Shown: piece by piece, positions 52,601-62,995 of the stretch
Layout: each line of letters opens with the position of its first letter
Numbering within the stretch: position 1 is the first letter of the stretch
NCBI RefSeq assembly: GCF_921293095.1
Contig: NC_060259.1
Coordinates: 28,961,812-29,025,811 of the forward strand
DNA: 64,000 bases
Direction: 5' to 3'
Origin: Ischnura elegans
Lineage: Eukaryota; Arthropoda; Insecta; Odonata; Coenagrionidae
Notes under the pieces: model-generated
What the model was told of the DNA's origin: nothing
Databases searched by the model: none
The model's input: the letters and a program-made list of their open reading frames with translations, nothing else
Made by a program: the position numbers and the translations under genes

Positions 52601-55600
52601 AGATTTAATATTCCTCACATAAGTTTCCCTCAAATTTTGTCACTCTCTCATCACATACTGACTTGTGTTTTGCAAATGCTTCTGGTACATTGAGGTGGAT
52701 TTTGCACTTCCTCATGATAGTCTCACGTCACAGTGAACACACATGGTTCTCTTTATGTCAATAAAAATGTTTCTGCTCAATGAAAGATATTTTTATTGGT
52801 AAATTATTAAATTAAATCATATCTGCCCAATCTGCAGCCAAATTAACAATGTTTAGAACATTATTAGCATCATGCGAGTTGAGTTGTGGGAGCAGAAGGA
52901 GACGACTGCTCAGCGAGAGGAAGGGGTGGGCAGCTGTTTGGACAATGTTGAATATTGGTATAGTCTTGTTATTACAAAAAAAAACTTTGCTTCAATCTAT
53001 TTGAGCTTAAAAAAACCTAAATATTTTAGAAATGCGATGCATTTGATCTCATTCTTTTTTGAATTTCGTGCACGTCATCCAATAGCCAAAAACTAAATCT
53101 TCTGGCCTCGTGAGTCACTCACCTGGCATTTTTCTCCAGAAACCGAGAATAGAAGCAGGTAAGATGAAAAAGTCAGTGGGTGAGATGGGGTAGAGATGAA
53201 ACACGCTTCTATTGTTCTCGTGTAACTTGATATTTTCCTTCTAAGGTAATGATTTATGTACTATGTGGTCTTGGAAAGGAAAAAAAAAATATCGGAGTTA
53301 TGGGGCATACTCTTTTTTTTGGTACCGGCTGAGGCGTTATTGGGTCCATTGGATCACCTTCATATTTAATTCTCATAACCGCAGGAAATTTTCCAAGCAT
53401 ATTTTGCAATGGATGGGGAAAGGGAATTTGAATGGTTGGTTTGTATTCTCCATACACATTCGATTACGACTCATCCGATTTAAAAATAAGATTGCATGCG
53501 TCATGTTCATATACTGATAATAAAAACCGTTAGAATGAGAAGTATTTTTAAAATAATCTTTAATTACATGAAAATTTATCGTTCTCATTAAAATAGTTGT
53601 AGGATGGGGGGCCGTGGGTGTTTTTTTTAAATCTGCGACGTAGTCACTTTTGACGTGGTTGTTACCCTATGGCGTTGAGATTCTCTCTATGGTTGTTCAA
53701 TCTCTTTGTAAGAGTCACACCATGTGCCTGTTGTAATTTGCCGTAAATATTTCCGTGGCTGAAATTCTGTTGTATGACCCGTACGAGAGCTTTAAAACAA
53801 AATGGTTCATGAGTAGTACAAGCATTGAATGCAATGGCGCATGCGAAGGTAGGATCGGAATTTTTTCCACTCCCTCGCATTGGATGCTGCATTCATTGAA
53901 GCATAAATTTAAAATTTTGGATATCAATCCGATGCCTTCAGCAAATTTGGATCCAAAGTATCCGTTGAAAGGCAGTATCCACAGATATCAGGATCTGAGG
54001 TATCCGATCCAACCATCCCTAGTTTTTTTCCCTCGTTCAGGGGAGTCACGTATCCACATTCTATAAACCTATATTCATTGTTATGTACTGTCTTTATCTC
54101 AGTTTCAGTGGTCTTCTCTCTGTTTTCTTGGGAGGCACTTTTAAATGCTCTAAGAACTCGCATGATGGAAAACTCTGAAGCCTTGCCTCCCTTGTTACCT
54201 GGAAAGACACCTACTCTGATCCTGTTAGATGAGTTTACTTGGGTTAATTGATTCTCCTCAATGTCATTAGGGAAGAGAAGCATTATCGGTAGGGTTTCCC
54301 ATACATATTGCAATAATGTTTATAGTCTAACGCCATCATGTGGACTTCCTTTTGTTTACCTCCTAACGTTTGACCTATATGTCATCAATGGTCCTGCTGT
54401 AGGTAATTGATGCCTAACTCATTTGATTTGTGAATGAAATATTCAAGCCTATCCACCAAACAAGGAAAATTACTGCTTCCATGAGTCAGGAAAAAATCCA
54501 GAAATTGTGTCTTAGATTGGAGCTGAGACAGGACTTCATTTTTATATTGGATTTAATAATAAGAGAAGAAAAATATCCAACCTGACCAATTTTCTTGTTC
54601 TCATTCAAATACTAAACACTTTAAGAGTGAGGGGTGCTTTAGCTTGTGGTGGGCTATTTTTCAACGATTACAAAAATCTGTCACTCAGCAATCAATTCTA
54701 CTTTGTAATTGGGTTTATTTTTATCTTATCTTAATTTATCTCTACTTCTTTTAGGATAGCTGGGATGGTTCAAAATTAAATTATCTCTTATCTTGGACAA
54801 AATAGTTAATACCAAACACTAGTAGACATAATATTGTTCTAGGTAAAATACATGTGGATGTTAGTCTTTAACCCTCAAGGTGTTAATGATTGAACCACAA
54901 GTTTGGTTTTTGGACTAAAGAAATGAAATTTTTTTTGAAAAATTTATTTTAGCTTAGCGGTACCTATGTATTAGTTGAGAAATAAATAGAACTTAAAGCA
55001 AGTGTAAAACTGAAGCATCTTTTTGATGTATTTTCTGTACAAATTTATTATTTTTTTCTTTTTCTGTACGATGTGGTTGACCCATATGCCTTTGGAAGCC
55101 GTTTGGGCAGGACTTGTCATCCAATTTTAGGGAACTGAGTGAATAGAGTTTGACACTCAGCTGATATTTAGGGAATTAAAGTAATGCAATGCGTGTATTC
55201 ATGAATTTCAAGTACGTGATGATTACCTTTGAAAGTTCCATGTAGAGAATGCACGTCTGGCACACCTGCCTGTGAGCTGCTAGGACGTTTACTATCTTCT
55301 ACATGTTTTATAATTTCTACTAGAGTGTAATTCTGACTTAATTAAAATTTTGCTTTATACATATTGCAATTACTTTATTGCTTTATTGAATCTGCAATGA
55401 AACAAAAGAATTTTTTACTAATGCATTATTGTAGAAATCTCTTGTATGGACTGCTGAAGATCCCTGGAAAATCACTTGTTTTGGCCTATGTCTAAAAAAT
55501 TGCATCTTTTTCAGGTTATTATGGCACAGAAAGTAGCATAGTTGCAATATTTGTACATTTATATCTATACAGAAGTAAATGAATCAATCTCAAAATGTTT

Positions 55601-58600
55601 ATTTTTCAAAGTGAAGAGGTTTTAGTTACACATATAGCCGATGTCTTGCAAAAATTGCCCCACTAGTCAATCACAATGACGGTAAAAGACAATATTCGAT
55701 TTATTTACGCCGTCATATTGATTGATCTATCTGGAATCAATCAGTAATTGCATTGATTCCATTGTTTATGAAATGAGTGTATGAAGATGCGGAATAAAAC
55801 TCGTCATCTTTCTGTCAACTGTTGCTCAGCACGCATCATATAATTCTTAGAGTGCATATATTCCACCAAGAACTGTGATAATTGCAGGAGCAAATTTCAA
55901 TGTAGCAACCTCCCTGTCTGGAAGAAATTGGCTGAACTCTATGGTTAGGCTTTTTAATCACTTAACAACTTACCAAAGGTTACCTAGCACCCCTATCTGA
56001 ACTCCTGCCAATCAGCAACTAGTACTCAGGCATGTTGTGGTAAAAAGAAACTGCTCCAAAAAAATGTCTGTGTGGCTATTGTTGCCAGAAAATTCCATGG
56101 CTGGAGCACTCACTACCCTTGAATACACCCATTCCTCCCCAGGAATATATATTAAATCCGTCTTTCATCAGAACTCTAACTGAAAATGGAAGCAAGCTAC
56201 TACATAGCATATTCTCGGTTTCCTTGAATAGAGTAGTTGATTGAGTGCTCCATAGAGAATTTGAGAACACATCATTGGCCACCTAGAACTAATATTTGAA
56301 TTCCCAGCAATCAGTGATCAAGTTCTCAGGAATGTAATGATCAGAAATAATGCTCCAAAAAATGAGTGAGCACCTTAACTTAATGTCTAAAAAGCTATTG
56401 GTTTCCCAGAGAAATTCTATAGCTGCAGTGCTCACTCAAAATTTGTTAGACCATCTTGAAGAGGGGAAATCCACACCCCTGCTAGCCCTGGCATATTATT
56501 GCCCTTTCCTACACCTGTTTGGACTCATTCTCCTTTAAATATTGTGTTCATTACTAATTCTTTAATCCCAAGGATATAAGGTGCATAAGATGCCTTGTTT
56601 GCTCTTCCTGAGATACTGCCTGCATCAGAATGTTGTGTAAAGCAAAGGAGAAAGTGAATTATGTTTTTTCCATAAAGAAGTTCAATCATTTTTGTTAAGT
56701 AGTCAATCTAAAAAAAATCACTCCTTTTCAGCCTTCGAAGCTGTGAAAGTATGAGTTTAAAATATTGTAAGGTTGCTTTGTATTTCTAACAGTAATGTAA
56801 GTAAAGTAAATAAAGTGGTGAATGGATGGCTTCCATATACAATCCAGAGCTTGTTTTATAACTAAAATTACTGCAAATAATCCCAAAGGAAACACTATGA
56901 TCTGATCATCTTTTGATCTCAATCTTACTGGGACTTATCAATAATTGAGAATCTTGACAATTTTGATGTTAATATTCCATAAACTCCCCTATGTATGATT
57001 CCCCCGCGTTATGATATCAAACATGAGAGCTATAATTCTTCTGAAAACCTGAAGACTCTTCTTGAGACTTTACTGTGTGTGAGTGTGGATTAAGTTTCTA
57101 GGAGGTCTATTGATGAGACATGATTACTGGTCCACACGGTTACTACTACGATGGTGATCATACTAATGCTTTAGGCAGAAATGTCTGTCAGCAGACATAT
57201 TTAAAGGATCTTTTTGGGCATGCATTGCAGTTAAAGGATTACAACTTCATTCCAGATATTTCTGTTGTTGGTTTAATCGTGTGTATGGTATTTACTGGTA
57301 GGTTCCTGTTGGAGATCAGCCTGATGATATTGAAGCCCAAATCAAGGAGCTTGTTGTGAAGTATATTAGAAATCCAAATTCTATTTTATTGGCTGTCGTC
57401 ACCGCAAATACAGACATGGCCACTAGTGAAAGCTTGAAGCTAGCCAAAGATGTTGATCCTGATGGTAAAAGGACCCTAGCTGTTGTGACTAAGCTGGATT
57501 TAATGGATGCAGGTTTGTAATTTCACCACTTTTCATAATTTTCTATTGTATACATTTGGAAAGCATACCGGGCACAACTTACTGCTTGACATGCAACTTA
57601 ATAATGAATGTGTTACAATTTTAGTCACTTGGCTGTAGAACTATACAAATGCTTCAGAAATATACTGAAAATACTGCATCAGATATACATAGTTAGATTT
57701 AACTAATCAGAATTGGAGCCCTTAAAAATATCCCCTGCCGGCTGCCCTTATTCTGCTTTTTTCTTGACAAGTCTGCTCTGCAAAAATGTATCCTTTCTAC
57801 AAGGTTTAATTAAAATCACTAAAAACCAATATTGAATGGCCCCTCGCAATTTTTCCTCCTCTTCTAAATTCCTCCTCAATTTCTTACTTGCTTCATCTAA
57901 TTGTGCATTGATTAACTTTCTTGAGCACCGTGTTTCTAAAGATACTACATCAGTTTTTCCAGTGGTCTATACATCTGATTCTAAGGGTGCCACAACCCTC
58001 ACAAATCCTACTAATATTAAAAATGTGATTATTTTCATGATTTAACTGGAGAAAAAGCCATACATTATATCACTAGTTTCCTTAGAACGCCTCTAGTTTA
58101 AAAAAAAACACCATTAACAATCAAAATTGTATCCCTATGCTTAAAATGCGAGAGCTACATTTATTTTTTTACAATCCATTATAACTCCTCCTTATTTGCC
58201 TGATGATGGCAGTACTACACTTGAATCCATCCTCATTTCATTCATGTACCTTTCACTAATGCGACCAGTGGTAGCTGATATTTACTGTATACTTGGTTAT
58301 TCAGGTTTCCATACATTATTTTGGTTTCACAAATCTGCTGAAGGAAATTCTCTTTTCACAGAATTATCAATTATGAGAAAAGCTTTAGTGATGATGGGTG
58401 CAAGATGTCTAGTATGTATGCTTGTGGTCCCTTGCATAAGAATAATTGTAGCAAACCTGAGTGTGTGTTTGCCTGAGACCTTAACAGAAAGTTATTCGTC
58501 AGGCAAATGTGCGAGGTGTGTTTGAGTATGCATGTGAATTTTCATATTTATTGCTTTTTGTATTTAGTTCTATGGGTGTGGTACCAGGTATAAGAGAAAT

Positions 58601-61600
58601 CTTTGAAAACCTGAGTGCTTGTGTGCGTGAGACCTCCGTGGGTCTTATTCTTTAGAGCAAATCCACGGTTTGAGTGTTCATGTCTTTTTCGTTTTGTTAA
58701 CATAACCTTATATTCTTCATATTTCAATAATTTATTCACCTTTTCTTGCCCATTCCTATTCTATTACTGTTCCATTATCTTACCCATTAAAGGGTACTGC
58801 CTTGGGGAATTAATTCACTCAGCTGCAACAACGGCCCCTTTCAACGGCCAAAGTTCATTAATTGGTAAAAATGGATGCATTCAGCTGCACTGAGCAAACA
58901 CCTCCAGTCAGTGAGCAAGGTGTGAAATCATGGCATTGTGTGATGCCATGTCATGAAGCAAATCAGCAATTTTAACGAGCCAAGAAAACCTTTGAATATT
59001 ACTGATCACTACAGTAGAAGGATGGAGAAAGAGTGAAAATCATGTTATTCATTTGGCGTGTTCTCACCAAGAGATCATGATGCCATGAGCAAAGTGCAAC
59101 TGCGTACCCCATGTGTACATTTCATTGTGCTGTAATTTTATAGCTCTTATCAAATTAAAGGGAATTAAATGAGTTTTCAGGCTTTTTTAAGTTCTGCTTT
59201 TTTTTCCTTTAAATGCCCTGCTTGGAATGTTTTGATCTGGTCACCATGTATCTAGTTCCTGTCCAACGTCAAGTCCCACTTGACAATGTTGTCTCCTGTT
59301 GAGACTTAGACTAGAGAGAGACTTAGAAATTTAGTGCTAAGGGCTAAGTAATTGGGAAAAATAGTCTAATAAAAAATCTGTCATCCAGAGTTAAAACCAA
59401 TCATTATTATTATCTTGATGAAACTGGTGTCATAGGGATCCTTACCTTTTAGAGTAGTAATAGAGTTAGGTTTCCCTTTTTAGGTTTTTAATTTTTTTCC
59501 TTCAGTTTTAGCTAAGTCGTATCTTTCAAAGCTTGAACACTTTTTAATAGTACAGAGTAATCAGTAAACCAATGGTATTGTTTTGCTGTAATTTTCTGTA
59601 AATATTGTGATGGATGTAACCTAATATTTTTTCCATCAGGTACGGATGCTATTGATATTTTGTGTGGAAGGGTTATTCCTGTAAAACTGGGAATCATTGG
59701 AGTTGTCAACCGCTCTCAGCAGGACATCATGAACAACAAGGTAAATATCACTGCATGATTATGTATGCAAATAGGTCCCTCAAAATGAAAGTTGGTGAGT
59801 TGTTTGACTCGAGTTTTTATTTGCAGACAATTCAAGAAGCCCTTAAAGATGAAGCTACTTTTCTTCAAAGGAAGTATCCTACTTTAGCCAACAGAAATGG
59901 CACCTTGTACCTTGCTAAAACTCTCAATAGACTCCTCATGCATCACATCCGTGATTGTTTACCCGACTTAAAGGTAAGGAATGTTATTATCATTAGTTTG
60001 TTTATCATTAGAAGGATGGTGTAGGTTATTTTGGTTGCCATTTGTCATTTTTATAATTTTTGTTTTTTTTTTTCCCGACGAACAATTGCAGTTTTGTCAT
60101 TTTTATTATAAAATTCAGTGTTTCATTTTTTCCCATTAATCTTGTTTTCTTGGGGGAAATTTTCTCGACTATGTTTATTATTACTCATATTTTTCTAGTA
60201 TAGAAAGGATATTTTGTAATTGTTAATATTTAATTGAATTTTATTTGAATTGATTACATCAAATTTTAAATGAATTTCTCAACTGGAAGGATGGCCATGG
60301 GTAATTTCAGCCATAACCTGTCTTCATGGAAATCAATTTTTATTTCTCTGCTTTCTTCTCCTTTATATTTTCTGAGAAAAAATTCATCAGCATACACTCA
60401 GATTTATATTTGAAACCTTTCTATTTTATTTCCGTATTTTTCAGTGAAATCAGAGATTTTTATACTGTGGAGGTTGCCTATTTAATCTTTGAGCTTGTTT
60501 AATATTGCTTTTTGGTGCTGGAATAGGATTAGTAATAGTAATGTTCACAATTATCTCTTATTTCACGTGTACGAACAATTAGAGATGGGTCGGGTCTGGC
60601 ACCCGGTTCTTGGTACTATCGGTTCTTGGCCTGTGGAACCGGTATTGAGAACCATTCGCATAAAGTCAGTGCTTCGGAACCGAATGAGAACAGTGGTGAG
60701 GATTTGAATTTTGCACCCAAAGGCGAAATGGTATGCAGCGTATTCAAGGCCAAAAAGTAAAAAAAAAGATTAAAAAACGAATATATTACTTTCTGAGCGC
60801 ATGGCGTCCATGTTTTTTTCTTTTGAGAGTTGCTCGCTAACATGCGCATTTAAGGGTTCGTCAGTTTGTCGGCCTCGGCAATATTGTAACATTTCCATAG
60901 CCACGGCTGCTTTAAAATGAGCTGACTTTTCGCCTGCCACTGTCCACAGCACGGTGTTGTTCGTTCAACTTAACATAGGTCTCTATGCATGTCTTGAACG
61001 AGTCGAATTGTGCTGTTGACGGCACAGCACCCATTTGGCCTGGCAATGCGGAGGCCAAATCCGGCCTGGCGATGTACCGTCTACGGCGTGAAATACAGAT
61101 TACAGTCCGCTTTCAGATGGAATGCCTTTTCGTAGGCAGCCGTTCACGTGAACTTCAGGTGCATTCAGGTGGCTTTCTGACGAAACGACTCTCTGTAATG
61201 CCGTGTGCCGTGAACGGCAACCGGTGGAAAATCGTTTCGTCTGAAAGTGTCTTACAATTGAATCATATACAGTAATTCTTTAACGTACGAGTAAGATGCA
61301 TTCCGAGAGCTTGTTTGTAAGTAGATAAACCTATGCAAGGCATCGAAAAGTGTAGTTCTCCTACAGAATGCAACTCTGCATTACAATTTTGCGTTAATTC
61401 ACGGCTGCCCAGTGTATCCATGGTGTCGCTGTACCGGCTTGCTGAGCAGTTTGTTGTTGAGGATATAAGAACTGTGACAATGAAGCATGCGAATAAGTTG
61501 TCAATTTAAGTAGCAATTTAACCTACATTGCAGAATACAGAATATATTTTGAACTAACAAGTTACATCAAATTAACGGATGATGTCGTCAGAAGTTGGGG

Positions 61601-62995
61601 GAGTTTCACTAATGTTCCTGATGTAATGCAGTATGTAAACTGTGCTCTAAGTATATTCTGTGTGGCCCTTCAAAATCAACATCAAGCACTACTGTTTCAG
61701 TGAATGCCTGTTCAGTACTGCTGGCAGTTTCTGCCAAAAAAGAATAGGTTGGACCCAGATAGGGAAAAAATGTTGAAATTTTTTAAATGAAAACCTGGAG
61801 AAAGAACCAGTAGTTGCCTGATGTAATGCGACATTTTGGTCGATCATGCATTCTTTAACAACATATATTTAAACTATTTTGCTTGGCAAATAAAATTATG
61901 GACACAATTAAAGTTTTTTTTACAAAGCTTTACTGCTAATTTACATCGTTAGTGAAATTATTTTCATGCACTTCTTGCGGCTTTTTTTTGAATTTGCCAT
62001 TAATTCAGGTAATAAGAGTTCATCCTTGGAACCGAGTGTGGAGAACCGAGAACCAATGGGGGAGAACTGGACCGGTACTGAGAACCGAAAAAAATTAAGA
62101 ACCGACTTATCCTTACTAAAAATCATGAGATACACCACTTTGTGTCACTTAAACATGTCAAAAAATAGGAAATCTTGATTACAAGAATTTGCAAATGCTT
62201 CAACTAGAAGAGGCCTGTGGTAGACATTTTCAAAAACTAGGGCTCAGATTGGGTCTCACTAAATGTTTTCATCTCTCACCGGAAGTTTTTACTGATTACC
62301 TGACCTTATGCATCACTTGTGTATCAAGCTTATCCGTACTGAACACTTTCTACAGAACAGGCTTTTTTAAACTTGTAAATTCATTTCTGAAAATCCTACT
62401 CATTTATTGCAACAATGCATGACTCTCAGGGTAGTATGATATTAGGAATGAATTTTTGTTTTAGTGAGATGGAGCAGCCTTACTAATGAAGGTGGTCACT
62501 TAATGACGGTGGTTTTGCCCCTCTTATGCCTTATGCCCATTCAGTGGCATCCACCAAAAACAACTGAGGGAAATAAATTCTATGGATCACATATAACCCT
62601 ATACGTATGATTCATGGTCCCATTTGTTAATGTTTTCATTTTCGATTTCCATGAGTATCAATGTCTTAGGAGCATGCATAAATCAGGTTGTGTTGCTAGA
62701 ATTACTACCATCCAAAGCTATTTTGATGTTCTTACATTTGATGGCCATATGATCGATCAGAAATATGGCCAAACTGTAAAGAGTGGGTGTGTGATATGAT
62801 GTGTGTTAATTTGCAAATATTTCCTTTACAGACTAGAATGAGTGTAATGGTGTCTCAGTTCCAATCTTTATTACACTCATACGGTGATGATGTTTTGGAT
62901 AAAAGCAGAACTCTACTCCAAATTATAACGAAATTTGCATCCTCTTATTGTTCAACAATTGAAGGAACTGCTAAAAATATTGAGACCACTGAACT
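37588..62995 (+). CDS. DNM1L: Dynamin-1-like GTPase (Drp1), 5' half; runs off the window
   Basis: Drp1 is the cytosolic dynamin-family GTPase that assembles on mitochondria and peroxisomes and constricts them. Seven exons (37588-37689, 42598-42742, 46374-46582, 57302-57512, 59640-59740, 59827-59973, 62832-62995) join in consistent phase to give 359 codons plus two bases. The start [20 protein letters not shown] is the Drp1 N-terminus. All GTPase motifs are intact and at the human numbering: P-loop GSQSSGKS 32-39 (Lys38), switch I Thr59, DLPG 146-149, TKLD 215-218, NRSQ 246-249. The middle domain begins ([20 protein letters not shown]). The rest of the middle domain, the variable region and the GED lie beyond 64000. 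Introns reach 10.7 kb and are full of transposons. Confidence 0.96.
37690..39356. other. DNM1L intron 1, left part
   Basis: AT-rich, no element recognised. Short open frames at 38457-39048 have no motifs and no splice support. Confidence 0.4.
39357..40185 (-). mobile_element. Probable solo LTR, 829 bp
   Basis: Begins TGTAAC and ends GTTACA, a 6-bp terminal inversion typical of LTRs, flanked by atat on both sides (39353-39356, 40186-40189; low complexity, so weak). Much more GC-rich than the flanking intron. An AATAAA on the minus strand near 39510 favours minus orientation. No second LTR or internal region is present. Confidence 0.5.
40567..41166. mobile_element. Inverted-repeat DNA element, 600 bp
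   Basis: The ~49-bp terminal inverted repeats (40567-40615, 41118-41166) match at about 45 positions; a core is ggttctcaaatggccgtaaa. TA lies at both outer edges and may be the target duplication. The interior is GC-rich and includes cacagaagggggaggactgg. No transposase. Family unknown. Confidence 0.75.
41167..42590. other. DNM1L intron 1, right part
   Basis: AT-rich with no recognised element; ends at the exon 2 acceptor. Confidence 0.4.
42598..42742 (+). CDS. DNM1L: DNM1L exon 2
   Basis: Acceptor atttcag ending at 42597; donor GTTTGT at 42743. Completes the P-loop ([13 protein letters not shown]) and carries switch I ([13 protein letters not shown]). Ends with one base of the Gly83 codon. 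Confidence 0.95.
42957..43218. repeat. Possible MITE with homopolymer-rich end
   Basis: Contains the perfect inverted word gggggctcgggccccct and ends ggagtcggcgccactggtt; begins near tcagggatgccgtctt. The style resembles the gtggcgtagcca elements at 4659-5500. The left border is vague. Confidence 0.35.
43677..43870 (+). pseudogene. Ty1/copia fragment (pol N-terminal region)
   Basis: [20 protein letters not shown] then GKGSI match the segment after the copia protease (forms like V-VANG--V-V-GKG-V), followed out of frame by VPDMVGNLF-like sequence (family VPDL--NLLS). Related to 44990-45180. Confidence 0.55.
44376..45180 (+). pseudogene. Ty1/copia gag-protease fragment
   Basis: A + strand relic with a degenerate zinc knuckle ([14 protein letters not shown]; the first Cys pair is lost), then at ~44940 [15 protein letters not shown], which corresponds to the copia protease IDSGA-SHMT motif with Ala changed to Phe, then SGTI and [13 protein letters not shown]. 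Several stops break it. It lies in DNM1L intron 2, and a partial sibling copy lies at 43677. Confidence 0.65.
45181..46360. other. DNM1L intron 2, remainder
   Basis: AT-rich, no exon or element recognised before the exon 3 acceptor. Confidence 0.4.
46374..46582 (+). CDS. DNM1L: DNM1L exon 3
   Basis: Acceptor atttgcag ending at 46373; donor GTTAGT at 46583. Encodes [28 protein letters not shown] and [13 protein letters not shown]. No 13-residue A-insert of the kind used in vertebrate brain isoforms is seen. Confidence 0.95.
46583..47654. other. DNM1L intron 3, left part
   Basis: AT-rich, nothing recognised up to the Tigger-like end at 47655. Confidence 0.4.
47655..47855. mobile_element. Tigger-like element B, left part
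   Basis: Begins tacccatgcctcgcttagcg after TA and matches 48141-48317 closely (ttggggtctttgc-ctacac block). It is interrupted at 47855 by a hAT element and resumes at 51832. This is the outermost and oldest layer of the nest. Confidence 0.8.
48318..48521 (-). mobile_element. tRNA-derived SINE
   Basis: On the minus strand, a pol III A box (tggctaggcaacg, 48494-48506) and a perfect B box (ggttcgagtcc, 48456-48466) lie ~28 bp apart, followed by ~110 bp of unique body and an (AAAT)n tail at 48318-48340. It splits Tigger-like A at a position where copy B shows no such sequence. The parent tRNA is unclear. Confidence 0.78.
48882..49470 (-). pseudogene. Tigger/pogo transposase remnant
   Basis: On the minus strand, [20 protein letters not shown] then [18 protein letters not shown] form the CENP-B-like helix-turn-helix (49330-49470). 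After a damaged stretch, [19 protein letters not shown] and [11 protein letters not shown] (48885-48990) carry the first catalytic Asp of the DDE domain. Downstream catalytic blocks are missing or unreadable. Human Tigger and jerky-family proteins share these motifs; a domesticated host gene is unlikely because frames are broken. Confidence 0.85.
50199..51050. other. hAT interior, moderately GC-rich
   Basis: Continuation of the hAT copy after the Tigger-like insertion. It contains gtgacgtcacgtgg at ~50725 and a GC-richer stretch at 50380-50560. No coding match. Confidence 0.35.
51832..52259. mobile_element. Tigger-like element B, right part
   Basis: Starts atttatagtttaaaatgtct, matching 48540 onward in copy A through attcttgtgtcactcaggc and gaaaatgaatgaacaag. 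It ends in a T-run where another hAT begins. Confidence 0.8.
52268..54021. mobile_element. hAT (ggatcc family), reverse orientation
   Basis: 1754 bp; begins tagggatggacgaatccagg, ends gatccaaccatcccta. Target duplication gttttttt (54022-54029; on the left in a T-run, offset by one). Opposite in orientation to 3618-5798 and 47856-51831. It contains ggatcc arrays at both ends and no transposase. The 4.3-kb neighbour plus this copy could pair as a large inverted repeat. Confidence 0.82.
54030..57290. other. DNM1L intron 3, right part
   Basis: AT-rich. Two diverged ~200-bp direct repeats, roughly 55960-56160 and 56285-56490, share aaactgctccaaaaaa-like and ctgcagtgctcact-like words. No exon recognised. 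Confidence 0.4.
57302..57512 (+). CDS. DNM1L: DNM1L exon 4
   Basis: Acceptor ctggtag ending at 57301 with a poor pyrimidine tract; donor GTTTGT at 57513. Encodes [32 protein letters not shown] and [11 protein letters not shown]. The preceding intron is 10,719 bp. Confidence 0.95.
57513..59639. other. DNM1L intron 4, 2127 bp
   Basis: No element recognised; short frames at 57836-58525 have no motif. Confidence 0.4.
59640..59740 (+). CDS. DNM1L: DNM1L exon 5
   Basis: Acceptor tccatcag ending at 59639; donor GTAAAT at 59741. Encodes [18 protein letters not shown] and the G5 motif VVNRSQQDI. Confidence 0.95.
59827..59973 (+). CDS. DNM1L: DNM1L exon 6
   Basis: Acceptor tttgcag ending at 59826; donor GTAAGG at 59974. 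The 49 codons encode [19 protein letters not shown] and [17 protein letters not shown]. The intron before it is only 86 bp, the shortest in the window. Confidence 0.95.
59974..60579. other. DNM1L intron 6, left part
   Basis: AT-rich, nothing recognised. Confidence 0.4.
60580..62115 (+). mobile_element. hAT element (gaacc family) with transposase relic
   Basis: Starts tagagatgggtcgggtct, ends agaaccgacttatcctta. Imperfect 8-bp target duplication cgaacaat / ctaaaaat (6 of 8). Both ends are packed with cggttc/gaaccg words. At ~61690-61790, [15 protein letters not shown] followed in another frame by [13 protein letters not shown] matches the C-terminal dimerisation segment of hAT transposases. 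The rest of the transposase is missing. A GC-rich block at 60985-61270 may be a further insertion. Confidence 0.78.
62116..62820. other. DNM1L intron 6, right part
   Basis: AT-rich, nothing recognised before the exon 7 acceptor. Confidence 0.4.
62832..62995 (+). CDS. DNM1L: DNM1L exon 7 (last visible)
   Basis: Acceptor ctttacag ending at 62831; donor GTAAGT at 62996. Encodes [18 protein letters not shown] and [19 protein letters not shown] of the middle domain and ends with two bases of a codon. The next exon is not in the window. Confidence 0.93.

Noticed and set aside
60985-61275. 96-codon GC-rich frame as a host gene
   Set aside because: It lies within hAT ends, has no motif, and its composition fits an inserted repeat.
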